Source of the DNA: Dactylis glomerata
Lineage: Eukaryota; Streptophyta; Magnoliopsida; Poales; Poaceae
Direction of reading: 5' to 3'
Length of the DNA: 64,000 bases
Assembly: GCA_007115705.1 (NCBI GenBank)
Contig: QXEO01001836.1
Location: 124,001-188,000, forward strand
The notes under the pieces were generated by a model. The model saw only the letters and a list, made by a program, of their open reading frames with translations, did no database searches and was not told the DNA's origin. Both the position numbers and the translations under genes were made by a program. The stretch's first letter is position 1. The number at the start of each line of letters is the position of its first letter. Positions 1-11,371 of the stretch are shown here, one piece after another.

Positions 1-2200
1 TATGGAACTTCTTTTGATAATTGTTTGCACAATCTTGATAAAGTTTTGCAGAGGTGTGAAGAAACTAATCTTGTTCTTAATTGGGAGAAATGCCACTTTA
101 TGGTGAATGAAGGAATTGTCATTGGACATAAAATTTCTGAAAGAGGTATTGAAGTTGATAGAGCAAAAGTTGAAGCAATTGAGAAAATGCCCTATCCCAG
201 AGATGTTAAAGGTATTCGTAGTATTCTTGGTCATGCTAGTTTCTATAGGAGGTTTATTAAAGATTTCTCTAAGATTTCAAACCCTCTTACTAATCTTCTT
301 CAAAAAGATGTACCATTTGTCTTTGATGATGATTGTAAGGAAGCTTTTGAAACACTTAAGAAGGCTTTAACTACTGCTCCTATTGTTCAACCACCTGATT
401 GGAATTTACCCTTTGAAATTATGTGTGATGCTAGTGATTTTGCTGTTGGTGCTGTTCTTGGACAGCGCGTAGATAACAAGTTGAATGTTATTCATTATGC
501 TAGTAAGACTCTTGATGCTGCTCAGAAGAATTATGCTACTACTGAGAAATAGTTTCTTGCTGTTGTTTTTGCTTGTGATAAGTTTAGACCTTATATTGTT
601 GATTCTAAAGTTACTATCCATACTGATCACGCTGCTATTAGATATCTTATGTCTAAGAAGGATGCTAAGCCTAGGCTTATTAGATGGGTGTTGCTTTTAC
701 AAGAGTTTGATCTGCATATTGTAGATAGGAAAGGTGCTGAAAATCCTGTTGCTGACAATTTATCTAGATTGGAAAACATTTCTTTTGATCCTATTCCTGT
801 TAATGATAGTTTTCCAAATGAACAGTTGGCTTCAATAAATGTAACTTCACGAGACCTTCCTTGGTATGCTGATTATGCTAACTTTATTGTTTCCAAGTAT
901 TTGCCTCCAACTTTTACAGCTCAGCAAAGAAGAAAATTCTTTTATGATTTGAGGCATTACTTTTGGGATGACCCACACCTATATAAAGAAGGAGTTGATG
1001 GTATTATGCGAAGATGTGTTTCGGAATATGAGCAACAAGAAATATTAAGAAAATGCCATGGCAATGCTTATGGAGGACATCATGCTGGAGATAGAACTGC
1101 ACAAAAGGTTCTACAATCATGTTTTTATTGGCCAACCCTCTTTAAAGATGATAGAAGGTATGTTTTATCTTGTGATGAATGTCAAAGAGTTGGTAATATT
1201 TCTAGACGCAATGAAATTCCTATGAGTTACACTCTTGTTATTGAACTATTTGATTGTTGGGGATTTCACTTTATGGGTCTGTTTCCTCCTTCAAAGGCTA
1301 AACTCACATACTTGTTGATGTTGATTATGTTACCAAGTGGGTAGAAGCCATACCTACAAAGAGTGCCGATGGTGAGACCTCGTTAAAAATGCTTAAGGAT
1401 GTTATTTTTCCTATGTTTGGTGCGCCTAGATATCTTATGACTGATGGAGGTTCTCATTTTATTCATGGCAATTTTAGAAAAACTCTTGCTAGATATGACG
1501 TTAATCATAGAATTGCTTCTGCTTATCATCCCCAAACTAGTGGGCAGGTAGAGCTTTCAAACAGAGAGATCAAGTCTATCTTGCAGAAGACTGTCAATAG
1601 ATCTAGGAAAAACTGGTCTAGCAAGTTAAACGATGCTTTATGGGCTTATAGAACTGCTTATAAGAACCCCATGGGCATGTCTCCTTATAAAATAGTTTAT
1701 GGAAAAGCGCGTCACTTGCCCTTAGAATTAGAACACAAAGCTTTTTGGGCAGTGAAAGAGCTTAATAGAGATTTTAAACTTGCTGGTAAGAAAAGGTTGC
1801 TCGATTTGAGTACCCTAGATGAGTGGAGAAACAAAGCTTACGAGAATGCCAGACTTTTCAAAGAGAAAGTCAAACAATGGCATGATAAGAGAATTCTTAA
1901 GAGAGAGTTTCATGTTGGTGAGAAAGTTCAATTGTATAGGTCTCGTCTCAGATTTTTTGCAGGAAAATTACTCTCTAAATGGGAAGGACCATATGTTATT
2001 GTGAAAGTGTACCGCTAGGTGCTATAAAGATTGCTTCATTGAAAGATGACACTACACAAGTGGTGAACGGGCAAAGACTCAAACATTATATTGCTGGAGA
2101 ATCTTATAATGAAGATGTTGATGTTATTCAAACAGTTTCTCCAGAAGAATTCATCCAAGACAATATGCAGGAACCTTCAGAGTTCTTTTTGAATAGGTAA
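1..2200 (+). pseudogene. Decayed gypsy pol (RT end, RNase H, integrase)
   Basis: The sequence starts just downstream of the RT catalytic loop and runs through the RT thumb into RNase H (DASDFAVGAVLG near 429, TDHAAIRYL near 620). Integrase follows: a zinc-binding HHCC region around 1070-1190, the core, and a chromodomain-free C-terminus to about 2200. Breaks seen directly are an in-frame TAG at 550-552 where family members have Gln, a frameshift near 1300-1310 inside the integrase core, and another near 2015. The first integrase catalytic position reads WGFHFMG instead of the expected WG-D-FMG, so the first Asp of the DDE triad is His. The second (TDGGSHF) and the Glu (QTSGQVELSNRE) are kept. 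Confidence 0.92.
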
Positions 2201-2289
2201 CAGTTCTAGTCAGAAAAGGTTTGTGAAAGACTTTTCCATTAATATTTTTATTGTTTTTCCTAAATATGAAAAATCATGAGACGAAAACG

Positions 2290-2480
2290 GGCAGGAGACG
2301 GAGTCCGGTGGCTCCTCACCACCAGGGGGCGCGGGTCCACCCCAGGCTGCGCCGCCCTATGGTGAGTCCACCCCGGAGCTTGTTTCTGTCCCGGTTTCCT
2401 CCTGTGATTCCGCTTTGATGTTTAATTTTTGCCTATATAACCCCCCGGAGTACCTGAGGTCTGTATATCATTTTCTCGTC
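2290..2480 (+). promoter_or_regulatory. Internal LTR-like promoter block ahead of the second ORF of F
   Basis: At 2315-2366 there is a GC-rich imperfect palindrome (CTCACCACCAGGGGGCGC ... GCGCCGCCCTATGGTGAG). It closely matches the block at 5008-5059 in the LTR of F. A good TATA box (CCTATATAACC, about 2432-2442) follows about 95 bases ahead of the ATG at 2536. The LTR of F itself has only a weak TATA-like stretch after its palindrome. I infer an internal promoter for the downstream ORF. No transcript evidence is available. Confidence 0.5.
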
Positions 2481-2535
2481 GTGTTTTTGTTTCGAGCTAT
2501 TTCTGTTAGGGATTGTTCTCAGCTTTGGAGTTACA

Positions 2536-3036
2536 ATGTCTTCGACCGGTCCATCCGAGGGGAACTCTCTTGCGGATATCATTAATCCGTACATGAGGGA
2601 GCTGAAGATGCATCCGAAGGAGTTATCGCTCAAGGATGGGGAGTTGTAGATTAAAGATGCCCAAGGCCCTAAAGGATAAGGGAGTCTCAAAGCCAGGATG
2701 GAAGCACTGGAACAAGAAGTTTTTAAATATAAGAAGATGGCGGAGCGTGAAGTGGACATCATCCATAGGATTAATCAAGAGCTTGTCACCAAGTACAAGA
2801 AGGAGACTACGGAACTTTGGAAGGACATCTTTTCGCTCTATGAGACCACTAACCAGTTGCAAGCACAACTCTACGACTTGCAGAACCAAAACTGTGAGTA
2901 TGAAGCTAGGTTTAAACAAATGAGTGCTGCTGCAAGTTTCAAGATATTGGAGACCAAGACATCCTTCCTTGACGGAGGACCTCTGCCTTGAAAGTATGAC
3001 AACGATGAAGACTCACAACCACCGCCAAAGGAGTAA
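2536..3036 (+). pseudogene. Second ORF of F: coiled-coil protein of unknown function, broken
   Basis: One reading frame of about 166 codons starts at the ATG at 2536 (MSSTGPSEGNSLADIINPYM) and ends with TAA at 3034-3036. It is interrupted by in-frame TAG (2647), TAA (about 2674) and TGA (2989). From about residue 55 it is strongly heptad-like and charged (MEALEQEVFKYKKMAEREVD, then QELVTKYKKETTELW), with the look of a coiled coil. No signal peptide, membrane segment or catalytic motif is visible. Athila-lineage elements are known for an extra ORF after pol, sometimes called env-like. This one is too short and not membrane-like, so I do not call it env. Confidence 0.6.
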
Positions 3037-4728
3037 TTCGTCATCGGTATAGGCATCCCCTTGGCTTGTTCCAAGCTTGGGGGAGTGCCGCGGTATCACA
3101 TCATTATCTTTTGCTCATTTACTTTTCAAGTAGAGTCATATCATGAATAGAGAAGTTATCTTATAGAATAGTTTGCAGTATGGAAGTATCCTCCTTGGTT
3201 GGTTATCTATGTATCCCTTGGTGTGAGTTGCGGTAATGAAATATTAATGAGAAGTTTTATCATTTACTTTCCGCACACTTTATTTTAGTTTGCAATCTCT
3301 CTTATACGATTAGTCTTGTTGATTAGTATTGGTATCACTTTGGGAGCTTGAGTAAATTTAGTTGGTTTTGGCAAACTTAGTTTGGTCAGTAGCAACATTA
3401 CCTTGAGGTTTGAGTAGAAAAGAAGAAAGAAGTGCTTGTAGTTACATCACTTCAGTTTTCCTTCATGTTTGGCTTATAAGCATTATTATTCTCAAAGTTA
3501 AAATCGTTGTACCTTCAAGGAAGCTTGCATGATTGTTCCTATTATATGTATATTTGTTTGTTTCATGCAACTCTTATGCTTGCAACCCAGCCTTGCTAGC
3601 CAAAAACCTATACTGAGAGGGAATACTTCTCGTGCATCCAATTCCCAAAAAGCCAAGTTACTTCCAAAGAGTCCACTATAAATCCCTATGCATGGTATTT
3701 CAAGCCATTCCAAGTAAATTTTCATGTGCTACCTTTCAAAAAACCTTTCAAGTACTTTTCATTTTGTGCCACTGTGTTTAGCTGATGAGGACGTAGTGGA
3801 TGGGTTTGTTATCTTTCATACTAAATTAAGTACCCCTTGACTAGGCAGCTTCATCTACTCGTCATTAATTTTGCAAGGGAGCTGGTCAGACCATTGTAAT
3901 CTAAATAAGAAAGAAAAAAGAGCACTCTTCCATGGTATGTGAAAGTTGGTTGGCATAAGATGGAATCGGTAAGCCATGGTTTGAGAAAGGAAAAGGTGGG
4001 GAGGAGTGCAAAGCTATAAAAGAGCACCAATGTGCCAATTAATGAAACATCTCAGAACCGCTCTCACTTGTTTAGTATGGAAGATATCAAGAACTCCGTT
4101 GCTAGTCATTGACAAAAGCAACCACCTCTCAAAATAACTTTTTACCTCTATTTTACAAATGAAAAGCTCTAGCACATGTTTAATCCCTGCTTCCCTCTGC
4201 GAAGGGCCTGTCTTTTACTTTTATGTTGAGTCAACCTATTCCCCTCTATCTCAAGCAAGCATTTGAGTTATTATGTTTCACTCATCCATATGTTGATCCA
4301 TTTTATCATGTTTACTAACTTCTTTTGCTAGTACAATGCTTTTGTCTGAAGGAATATATCTTTGAAAGCTTTCTATGAATACAAAGAGTATGTTTCATTG
4401 AGCATATGGTTTTTGCTATATTAGCTCTGTTTTAAAAAGGCCCCGTTCAAAAATAAGTATAATTTGTTCATTGTTCTCTGACCAATAACTAAGGTTTGCC
4501 ACCACCAATTATAGTTTACCTTGTGCATCCTTATTTGTGATTCCCTTTTACTTATTGCAAGTCTTTATTATATAAAGGGAAGTTGCTATCTATTATACCT
4601 TGTGTCTTGGTAAATGTGATGCTTCTTGTTCGTATTTTGATTATCGATACTTCACTCCATAAACCTGTGGTCATGTTTACTGAGTTCATTTTTTGCTTGG
4701 GGACAAGCGAGGTCTAAGCTTGGGGGGT
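3037..4728. other. Long 3' untranslated region of F with polypurine tracts
   Basis: No credible ORF. A polypurine-like motif AAGCTTGGGGGAG lies near 3073-3085, straight after the second ORF. The real tract, AAGCTTGGGGGG, lies at 4717-4727 next to the LTR. A block near 4188-4233 (CTCTGCGAAGGGCC, then TTTTACTTTTATGTTGAGTC) recurs in the 3' UTRs of E1 (40870-40915) and E2 (19515-19562, reverse strand). Confidence 0.7.
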
Positions 4729-6238
4729 TGATACGTCCATTTTGCATCACTATTTTGTATCATAATTTACTATTATTCATTGATATATTTCATATTTAGA
4801 GATGATACTTATGTTATTTCCTCTGTTTTTACATATTTGATGATCATTGGAGGATTTGCTGCCGGAGTCAGGATTCTGCTGGAAAAAGGACCGTCAAGGC
4901 ACCATATTTTGAAGATTAGGAAAATTCCAAAAAAATACCAGAAAATTATATTTTGTCGGAAGACTAAAGAAGCCAGAAGGAGGAGGCGAGAGGGGCCACA
5001 GGGCAGCCTCACCACCAGGGGGCGCGGCCCAGCCCCTGGCTGCGCTGCCCTGTGGTGAGAGCCCCCTGGCCCACTACTGCCATCACCCCTTCGCGTATTT
5101 CATCATCCCCAAAAACCTAAGCAAGGGGGGTTCAGAGATAGACACGGCCGCCTCTGCGGGGCGGAAAACACCAGAGAGAGAAAAGCTCTCTGGTAGGCAA
5201 AAATTTGCCGGGGAAATTCCTTCCCGGAGAGGGGAGATCATCGCCATCGTCATCACCATCGCACCGGACTTCATCGGGATCATCATCATCATCTCCATCA
5301 CCAGCACCTTCATCTTCACCATCACCACGCCATCCCGCTGTAACATCTTGAGTTGGATCTTGTTAAATTCTTAGGGGAAACCTTCCCGGTGTTGATTACT
5401 CTTGTGGTTGATGCTATTGAGTGGAACCATTGAATTAAGGTTTATGTTTAGATTGTTATTTACCATTATTTCACCTCTGATCATGATCCATATGATGTCC
5501 TGTGAGTAGTTCGTTTAGTTCTTGAGGACATGGGAGAAGTCAAGATGTTAGTAGTGAATTACTGTTGAGTAATATTTAATGGTTTGATATTATTTGTTGT
5601 GGTGCTATTTCACTAGTGGTGTCATGTGAACGTCGACTACATGATACTTCACCATTTATGGGCCTAGTGAGATGCATTGTGTATTTGGCTACCAATTGTG
5701 GGATTGCTGGAGTGACGAAAACCTAAACCTCCATTGGGAAACCATTGCACCAGGGAGCGTAGGATCTTAGAGTTTAAGGCTTTGGTTAGATTTATCTTAA
5801 TTACTTTCTTCTATTTGCGGATGCTTGCAAGGGGTATAATCACAAGTTTGTATTTATCCTAGTAAGGGTAGTGCACTAGCACAGGTTCACCCCCATAACA
5901 CTTATCAAACCAATAAAGATTATTTAGCGGCATGAAGCGAAAACTCTTGACAGAAACTCCCGTGTGTCCTCGAGAACGTTTGGTTATCATAAGTTATACA
6001 ACCGGCCTGTCCTTTGCTAAAGAAAGGATTGGGCCACTTGCTGCAATTATTATTACTGTCTTTTATTTACTTGTACTTTATTTATTTGCATTACCAAATA
6101 CCCCTGAAAACCTGTTTGCTAGTATTTACAGTGAATCCTTGATCAAAACCACTTGTCAACACCTTCTGCTCCTCATTGGGTTCGACACTCTTATTTATCA
6201 AAAGTACTATGATACACCCCTATACTTGTGGGTCATCA
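4729..6238 (+). repeat. 3' LTR of F (1510 bp)
   Basis: It starts TGATACGTCCATTTTGCATC directly after the purine tract and ends GGGTCATCA. The length fits Athila-like Triticeae LTRs. It holds the GC-rich palindrome at 5008-5059. After the LTR ends, sequence switches abruptly to the antisense gag-protease frame of E0. Confidence 0.88.
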
Positions 6239-8100
6239 ACCTACAGTTCGAAGAAAAGGTCTTCCCAAAATAATAGGTCATGGAGCATTGCATTCAACAT
6301 CCATAACAAGAAAATCAACGGGAACAAGGTTATTGTTAACCATAATAAGAACATCATTAATCCTTCCCAAAGGTTTCTTCTTAGCAACATCAGCAATAGG
6401 AACATCATAATAACACTTTTCAAGCGGTGGTAAATCAAGCATATCATAAATTTTTCTAGGCATGATAGAAATACTAACACCTAGATCACATAAAGCATGG
6501 CAATCAAAACCATTAACATCCATATCAATGATGGGTTCCCAACCATCTTCTAACTTCTTGGGAATAGAAGCTTTTTGCTTCAACTTTTCATCCCTAATTT
6601 TCATGAGAGCATTGGTAATATGCTTAATAAAAGAAACATTTAAAGAACTTGCATTGGGACTCAAAGCAAGCTTTTGCAAGAACAAAATAACTTCAGATAT
6701 ATTGCAGCCATCAACATCAAAATCATTAAAGGAAATAGAGCTATCATCTTCCACACTCCGAAAAATTTCAGCACTCTTTTGAGAAAAAGTTTTAGCAGTT
6801 TTAGGCTTTTTAGTACAAGGAGTGGAAGTTTTCTCTTTACCTATCAAAGTAAGAGGATTGCTAGCATTTGGAATAACATCATTAGAGGTAGTAATGGTAC
6901 ATACCTTCATCCTTATAGCCATCTCATCTTCTCTTTCCCACGTGGCATGCAATTCTGCTAACATCCTAACATTTTCATCAATTCTAACTTGGATAGCATT
7001 AGCAGTGGCAAAAGGATTGTTCTCCTTCACATCATTAGGCAACACTTTTAATTTCAGAAGTTCAACATCATGAGCAAGGCTATCAACCTTAGAAGCAAGA
7101 ATATCAATTTTGCCTAACTTTTCCTCAACAGACTTATTAAAAGTAGTTTGCTTACCGATGAAGTCCATGAGCATGACTTCAAGCTCATAGGGCGCAGCCC
7201 TAGTGTTGTTGGAGGAATTATCATAAGAGTTACCATAACCATTACCATTGGTAGAAGGATACGGCCTATAATTGTTACTAGCAAAATTATTCCTATAAGC
7301 ATTGTTGTTAAAATTATTATTTCTAATGAAGTTTACATCAACATGCTCTTCTTGAGCAACCAAAGAGGCCAAAGGAACATTATTAGGATCAACATGAGTT
7401 CTATCATTAGAAAGCATAAGCATTATAGCATCAATCTTATCACTCAAAGAAGAGGTTTCCTCAAATGAATTTACCTTCTTACCTTGTGGAGCCCTCTCGA
7501 TGTACCATTCAGAATAATTTACCATCATATTGTCGAGAAGCTTTGTTGTGGCACCCAAGGTAAGGGACATAAAAGTGCCTCCAGCAGCTGAATCCAATAG
7601 GTTCCTTGAAGAAAAATTTAGTCCTGGATAAAAAGTTTGGACAATCATCCAAGTAGTTAGTCCATGAGTAGGGCAATTCTTTATCATAGATTTCATTCCT
7701 TCCCAAGCCTGAGCAACATGTTCATTATCAAACTGGCTAAACTTTATAATATTGCTACGCAAAGCTATAATCTTAACAGGAGGATAGTATCTTCCAATAA
7801 AAGCATCCTTACACTTAGCCCATGAATCAATACTATTTTTAGGCAAAGATAGCAACCAATCCTTAGCTTTTCCTCTCAAAGAAAAAGGAAACAACTTAAG
7901 CTTAATAAGATCACTCTCTACATCCTTATATTTCTGCATCTCACATAGCTCAACAAAATTGTTGAGATGAGCTGCAGCATCATCAGTACTAGCATCAAAA
8001 AAATTGCAGCAGGAGCAGGTGGCGCAATAGGAGTGCAGATAAAATCACTATTATTAGTGCTAGTAAAATCACACAACTTGGTGTTTTCAAAAGTAGCCAT
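6239..8100 (-). pseudogene. Gag-protease of E0 (Ty3/gypsy), frameshifted and cut by F
   Basis: The likely start is the ATG at 8098-8100 (MATFENTKLCDF). The frame is lost in a 7-base A run at 7997-8003, where one base appears to be missing. It then stays open from 7939 to 6278 (553 aa). Gag features seen are a capsid-type region (LRGKAKDWLLSLP, then FYPGLNFSSRNLLDSAAGG), an Asn-rich linker near 7210-7330, and a heptad-like segment. The protease lies at the C-terminal end with ALCDLGVSISIMP. Asp-Leu-Gly instead of Asp-Ser/Thr-Gly is usual in this plant lineage, so it is not by itself a defect. A TGA follows at about 6275, and after 6239 the frame meets the LTR of F. Confidence 0.88.
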
Positions 8101-8262
8101 TCTAGCAAAGCTAAAAGTAGACAAGTAAAAGTAAAAACTAAAATGGATACTAATTTTTTTGTGTTTTTGATAAAACGATGCAAGGAAAAATAAAGTAAAG
8201 CAAAACTTAAAAGAAAGTAAAGGATGTGCGTGCGAAACTCCCCTTGCAGAAGTCTTCTTTTC

Positions 8263-8279
8263 CCCCGGCAACGGCGCTA
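8263..8279 (-). other. Primer-binding site of E0
   Basis: The minus strand reads TAGCGCCGTTGCCGGGG, one base off TGGCGCCGTTGCCGGGG, the tRNA-Asp-type primer site usual for Athila-like elements. It lies 7 bases inside the inferred LTR end at 8287. Confidence 0.75.
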
Positions 8280-8286
8280 GAAAACT

Positions 8287-8842
8287 TGTTGATGGCGCAG
8301 TGTTGAATGGTGCCAGAAAACTTGTTGGCGTGTAGTTGATGATGTAAATGACCTGCCAGTTGGAAACCCCAAGAAAAGGTTTGATGAGTACAATAGCAAG
8401 TTTTCCCTCAGTTATGAAACCAAGGTATATCAATCCAATAGGAAAAAGCCAAACTCCAGAAGGTGATGCCTGCTAGCCTAGTGACACTCCAACAAGGATG
8501 CCATTAACGATACTTGTTAGCGCGTCTTCAACTAGTAGCAACGTGGAACCTGCACACAACACAACCAAGAACTTTGCTCCCAACTTACGATGATGTTGTC
8601 AATCTCACCGGTTTGTTGTAAACAAAGGAATAAGCGTATCGAGTGGAAAGCAATAGTAGTATGCGAGAAAGTAAACAGTGCGAGTAAAGTAAACAGGTAA
8701 TAGCAATGTAAAGGAAATTGGGCCGGGGTCCACAGTTCACTAGTGGTGTCTCTCCATAAGATAAAAAATGACATGCTGGGTAAACAAATTACAGTTGGGC
8801 AATTGATAGAATAAAGGTAACGTGCATATGTCAAGAGGATCA
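8287..8842 (-). repeat. 5' LTR of E0, first piece (the 3' part of the LTR)
   Basis: Aligns along its length with the matching part of the E2 LTR next to it (8880-9360). It is broken at GATCA (8838-8842), the target-site duplication made by E2, and resumes at 24646. The two pieces together give about 1680 bp, close to the 1643 bp of the E2 LTRs. The exact end at 8287 is inferred from alignment. Confidence 0.8.
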
Positions 8843-9663
8843 TGATTGCTTCGGTTGTGATGATAAAAATAACCGATCAGTTGGGAACCCCAAGAGGAAG
8901 GTATGATGAGCACAGCAGCAAGTTTCCCTCAGTAAGAAACCAAGGTTTTATCATCCAGGAAAAAGTCAATACTCCAGAAGGTGATGCTTGCTAGCTTCGC
9001 GACGGCTCCGAACAATTTATAAGGTGCCTCATCCAGGCTTTGCTTTGCGAGCGGGAACGTGGAACCTGCACACAACACAACCAAATACTTTGTTCCCAAC
9101 TTACGATGAGGTTGTCAATCTCACCGGTTTGCTTGAAACAAAGGATATGGGCGTATCGAGTGGAAAACAGTAGTAATATGCAAGTAAAGTAAACAGTGCG
9201 AGTAAAGTAAACAGGTGATAGCAATATGATGGAAATAGGACCGGAGTCCACAGTTCACTAGTGGTGTCTCTCCGTAAGATAAATAACACATGCTGGGTAA
9301 ACAAATTATAGTTGGGCAATTGATAGAATAAAGATAACGTGATATGTCAAGAAGATCACTATGCGATTTACTCTAGGCATTACAACAAAATACATAGATC
9401 GCCATCCAACTGCATCTATGACTAATAATCCACTTGTGGTGAATCAATCCAAGAACTCCACAAGTATTAAGTTGCGAACAACAGATAATTGCATTAAGCA
9501 AAGTGTGTAATGTAAACAAAGCATATGCCCTCGAGCATATGAATGTTGTTTTCTCCCTAGTGGCAACAGCACATATACAACCTTAGAGGTTTCTGTCACT
9601 CCTCCAGATTCAATAGAGGCATGAACCCAACTATCGAGCATAAATACCCCCTCTTGGAGTTAC
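8843..9663 (-). repeat. 3' LTR of E2, first piece
   Basis: Starts TGATTGCTTCGG on the plus strand, which is the LTR 3' end. It is broken by C1 after GTTAC (9659-9663). It is collinear with 22998-23815 in the other LTR of E2. Confidence 0.9.
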
Positions 9664-11338
9664 TGATGGGTTCGTAGCATAGAAAACAAAAAATTTCCTA
9701 CGCATGAACACAAAAACTGGCCAAGATACTCTACGAGATGGTAGCAACGGATACTCACCCTCGACGACCGTAAGCGGGGATTACGTTCCCGCACAAACGT
9801 TGACGATGGAGAGTTGGTGAAGACACACGTAGTCGACGTAGTCGTTCACTTGACGTAGTCGACGTCGTGGTTCACTTGACGATCACAAGATCGTATACCC
9901 GGCGCCACAAGTGGCAGCGCCCCCGTACTCGCACACACGTGCAGCTTGACGTCGACTCCTCCACGCCCTCGGTCCAGCGGGGCAGCGGAAGAAGGGATCC
10001 GCTGGACACTCCTCCACACACTTCTCCAAGTGGGTGAACTACGAACTACAATTCCGGCAGAGCTTCGCTAAGCTAAGACGGAAAGTGGACAGCAACTATG
10101 CAAGGGAGGGAGGATCAAGAAGTGTGTGAACAAGGGAGAGAGGGGGGTTTATATAGAGGAGGAGGGCAGCCAAGGGGTGGCCGGCCCAAGGGTCTCCTTC
10201 CTCTTCATTGCCCCCTCTTCATTCCCTTTTATGGTGATTACTCCCTCATCAACATGAGGTAACCCCCATTTTAATGCATGACATTCATGCCAATTAAAAT
10301 CACACTTATTGATTTAATAAAACATTTTTATTTCTTTAATATTTGTTAATTCATTCAATTAACAAACATTAACAAATACACCCTTGAGTTATTTCGATAT
10401 CCCGAAACAGTTTCGGTGCTTTTCAGAAACAACCCTTATGCTATCCTGTAATTCGATCGGAGTATCGTATCCACTCAAAAACGACAACGAGCCTTAAGTG
10501 TGTCACCCTACGGTTCGTGAATAACGTGGACATGATCGAGACTCCTCTCCAATCAATAATCAACAGCGGGATCTGGAAATCCATGATGACTCCCACTTAC
10601 TCAATGATGAACTAGTGATCATGTGAACCGGTAACGAACATAGTTAATTCCTTTTGTCTCACGATATTATTACTTGTCTGAGATCCGATCATTTGGTATC
10701 AACCATACCTAGTTCGATCTCGTTCCTGACAAGTCTCTTTACTCGTTCCGTGATAATGCATTCCTGTGACCTAGTCACATGCTTGCAAGCGATTCTAATG
10801 CAATATCACCGAGAAGGGCCCAGAGAATATCTTTCCGTCATCCGGATGGACAAATCCCACTCTTGATCCATGAGCCTCAACTAATACTTTCAGAGTACCC
10901 AAATCAATCTTTATAATCACCCTATTACGGTGTGACGTTTGATATCATCAAAGTACCCTTCCGGTATGAGTGATTAGCATGATCTCATGGTCTAAGGATT
11001 AGAACTATTTCGCATGAGTTTGATATAGCAATGAACTTGATGACTTGATCGTATTGCTATTCGTACTATGGGTGTGAGTGTTCATCACATCATTCTTCTA
11101 ATGATATGACCCCGTTATTAACAACATCCAATGTTCATGATCAGGAAACCTTGATCATCAGTTAATCAATGAGCTAGTATAAAAGAGAGGCTTTACTAGG
11201 AACCCTTTTAGTTTATTAATCACACAAGTATTAATGTTTTCGATTAATACAATTCTAGCATGAAAAATAAACATCTATTATGAACACGGAATAATATAAT
11301 AACAACTTTATTATTGCCTCTCGGGCATATTCCTTTCA
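9664..11338 (-). repeat. 3' LTR of C1 (1675 bp)
   Basis: On the minus strand it starts TGAAAGGAATATGCCCGAGA and ends ACGAACCCATCA. A TATA box (CTCTATATAAAC, minus) lies at about 10148-10158. Compared by eye with the 5' LTR it shows about 15 substitutions, mostly transitions, plus two small indels, roughly 1 percent. Confidence 0.93.
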
Positions 11339-11352
11339 GTCTCCCACTTGCA
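11339..11352 (-). other. Polypurine tract of C1
   Basis: The minus strand reads TGCAAGTGGGAGAC directly before the 3' LTR, the usual copia plus-strand primer. Confidence 0.8.
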
Positions 11353-11371
11353 CTAGAGTCAATAATCTAGA

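Larger units (their letters stand above)
1..6238 (+). mobile_element. F: Athila-like Ty3/gypsy retrotransposon, 5'-truncated by the window edge
   Basis: The window opens inside reverse transcriptase. RNase H, integrase, a second ORF, a long 3' untranslated region, a polypurine tract and a 3' LTR ending in CA at 6238 follow in the usual gypsy order. The element sits in the gag-protease frame of the minus-strand element E0, whose coding sequence resumes at 6239. Its left LTR, and so its target-site duplication, lie outside the window. Several stops and frameshifts show that it is dead. Assignment to the Athila lineage is inference from the pol sequence and the extra 3' ORF. Confidence 0.9.
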
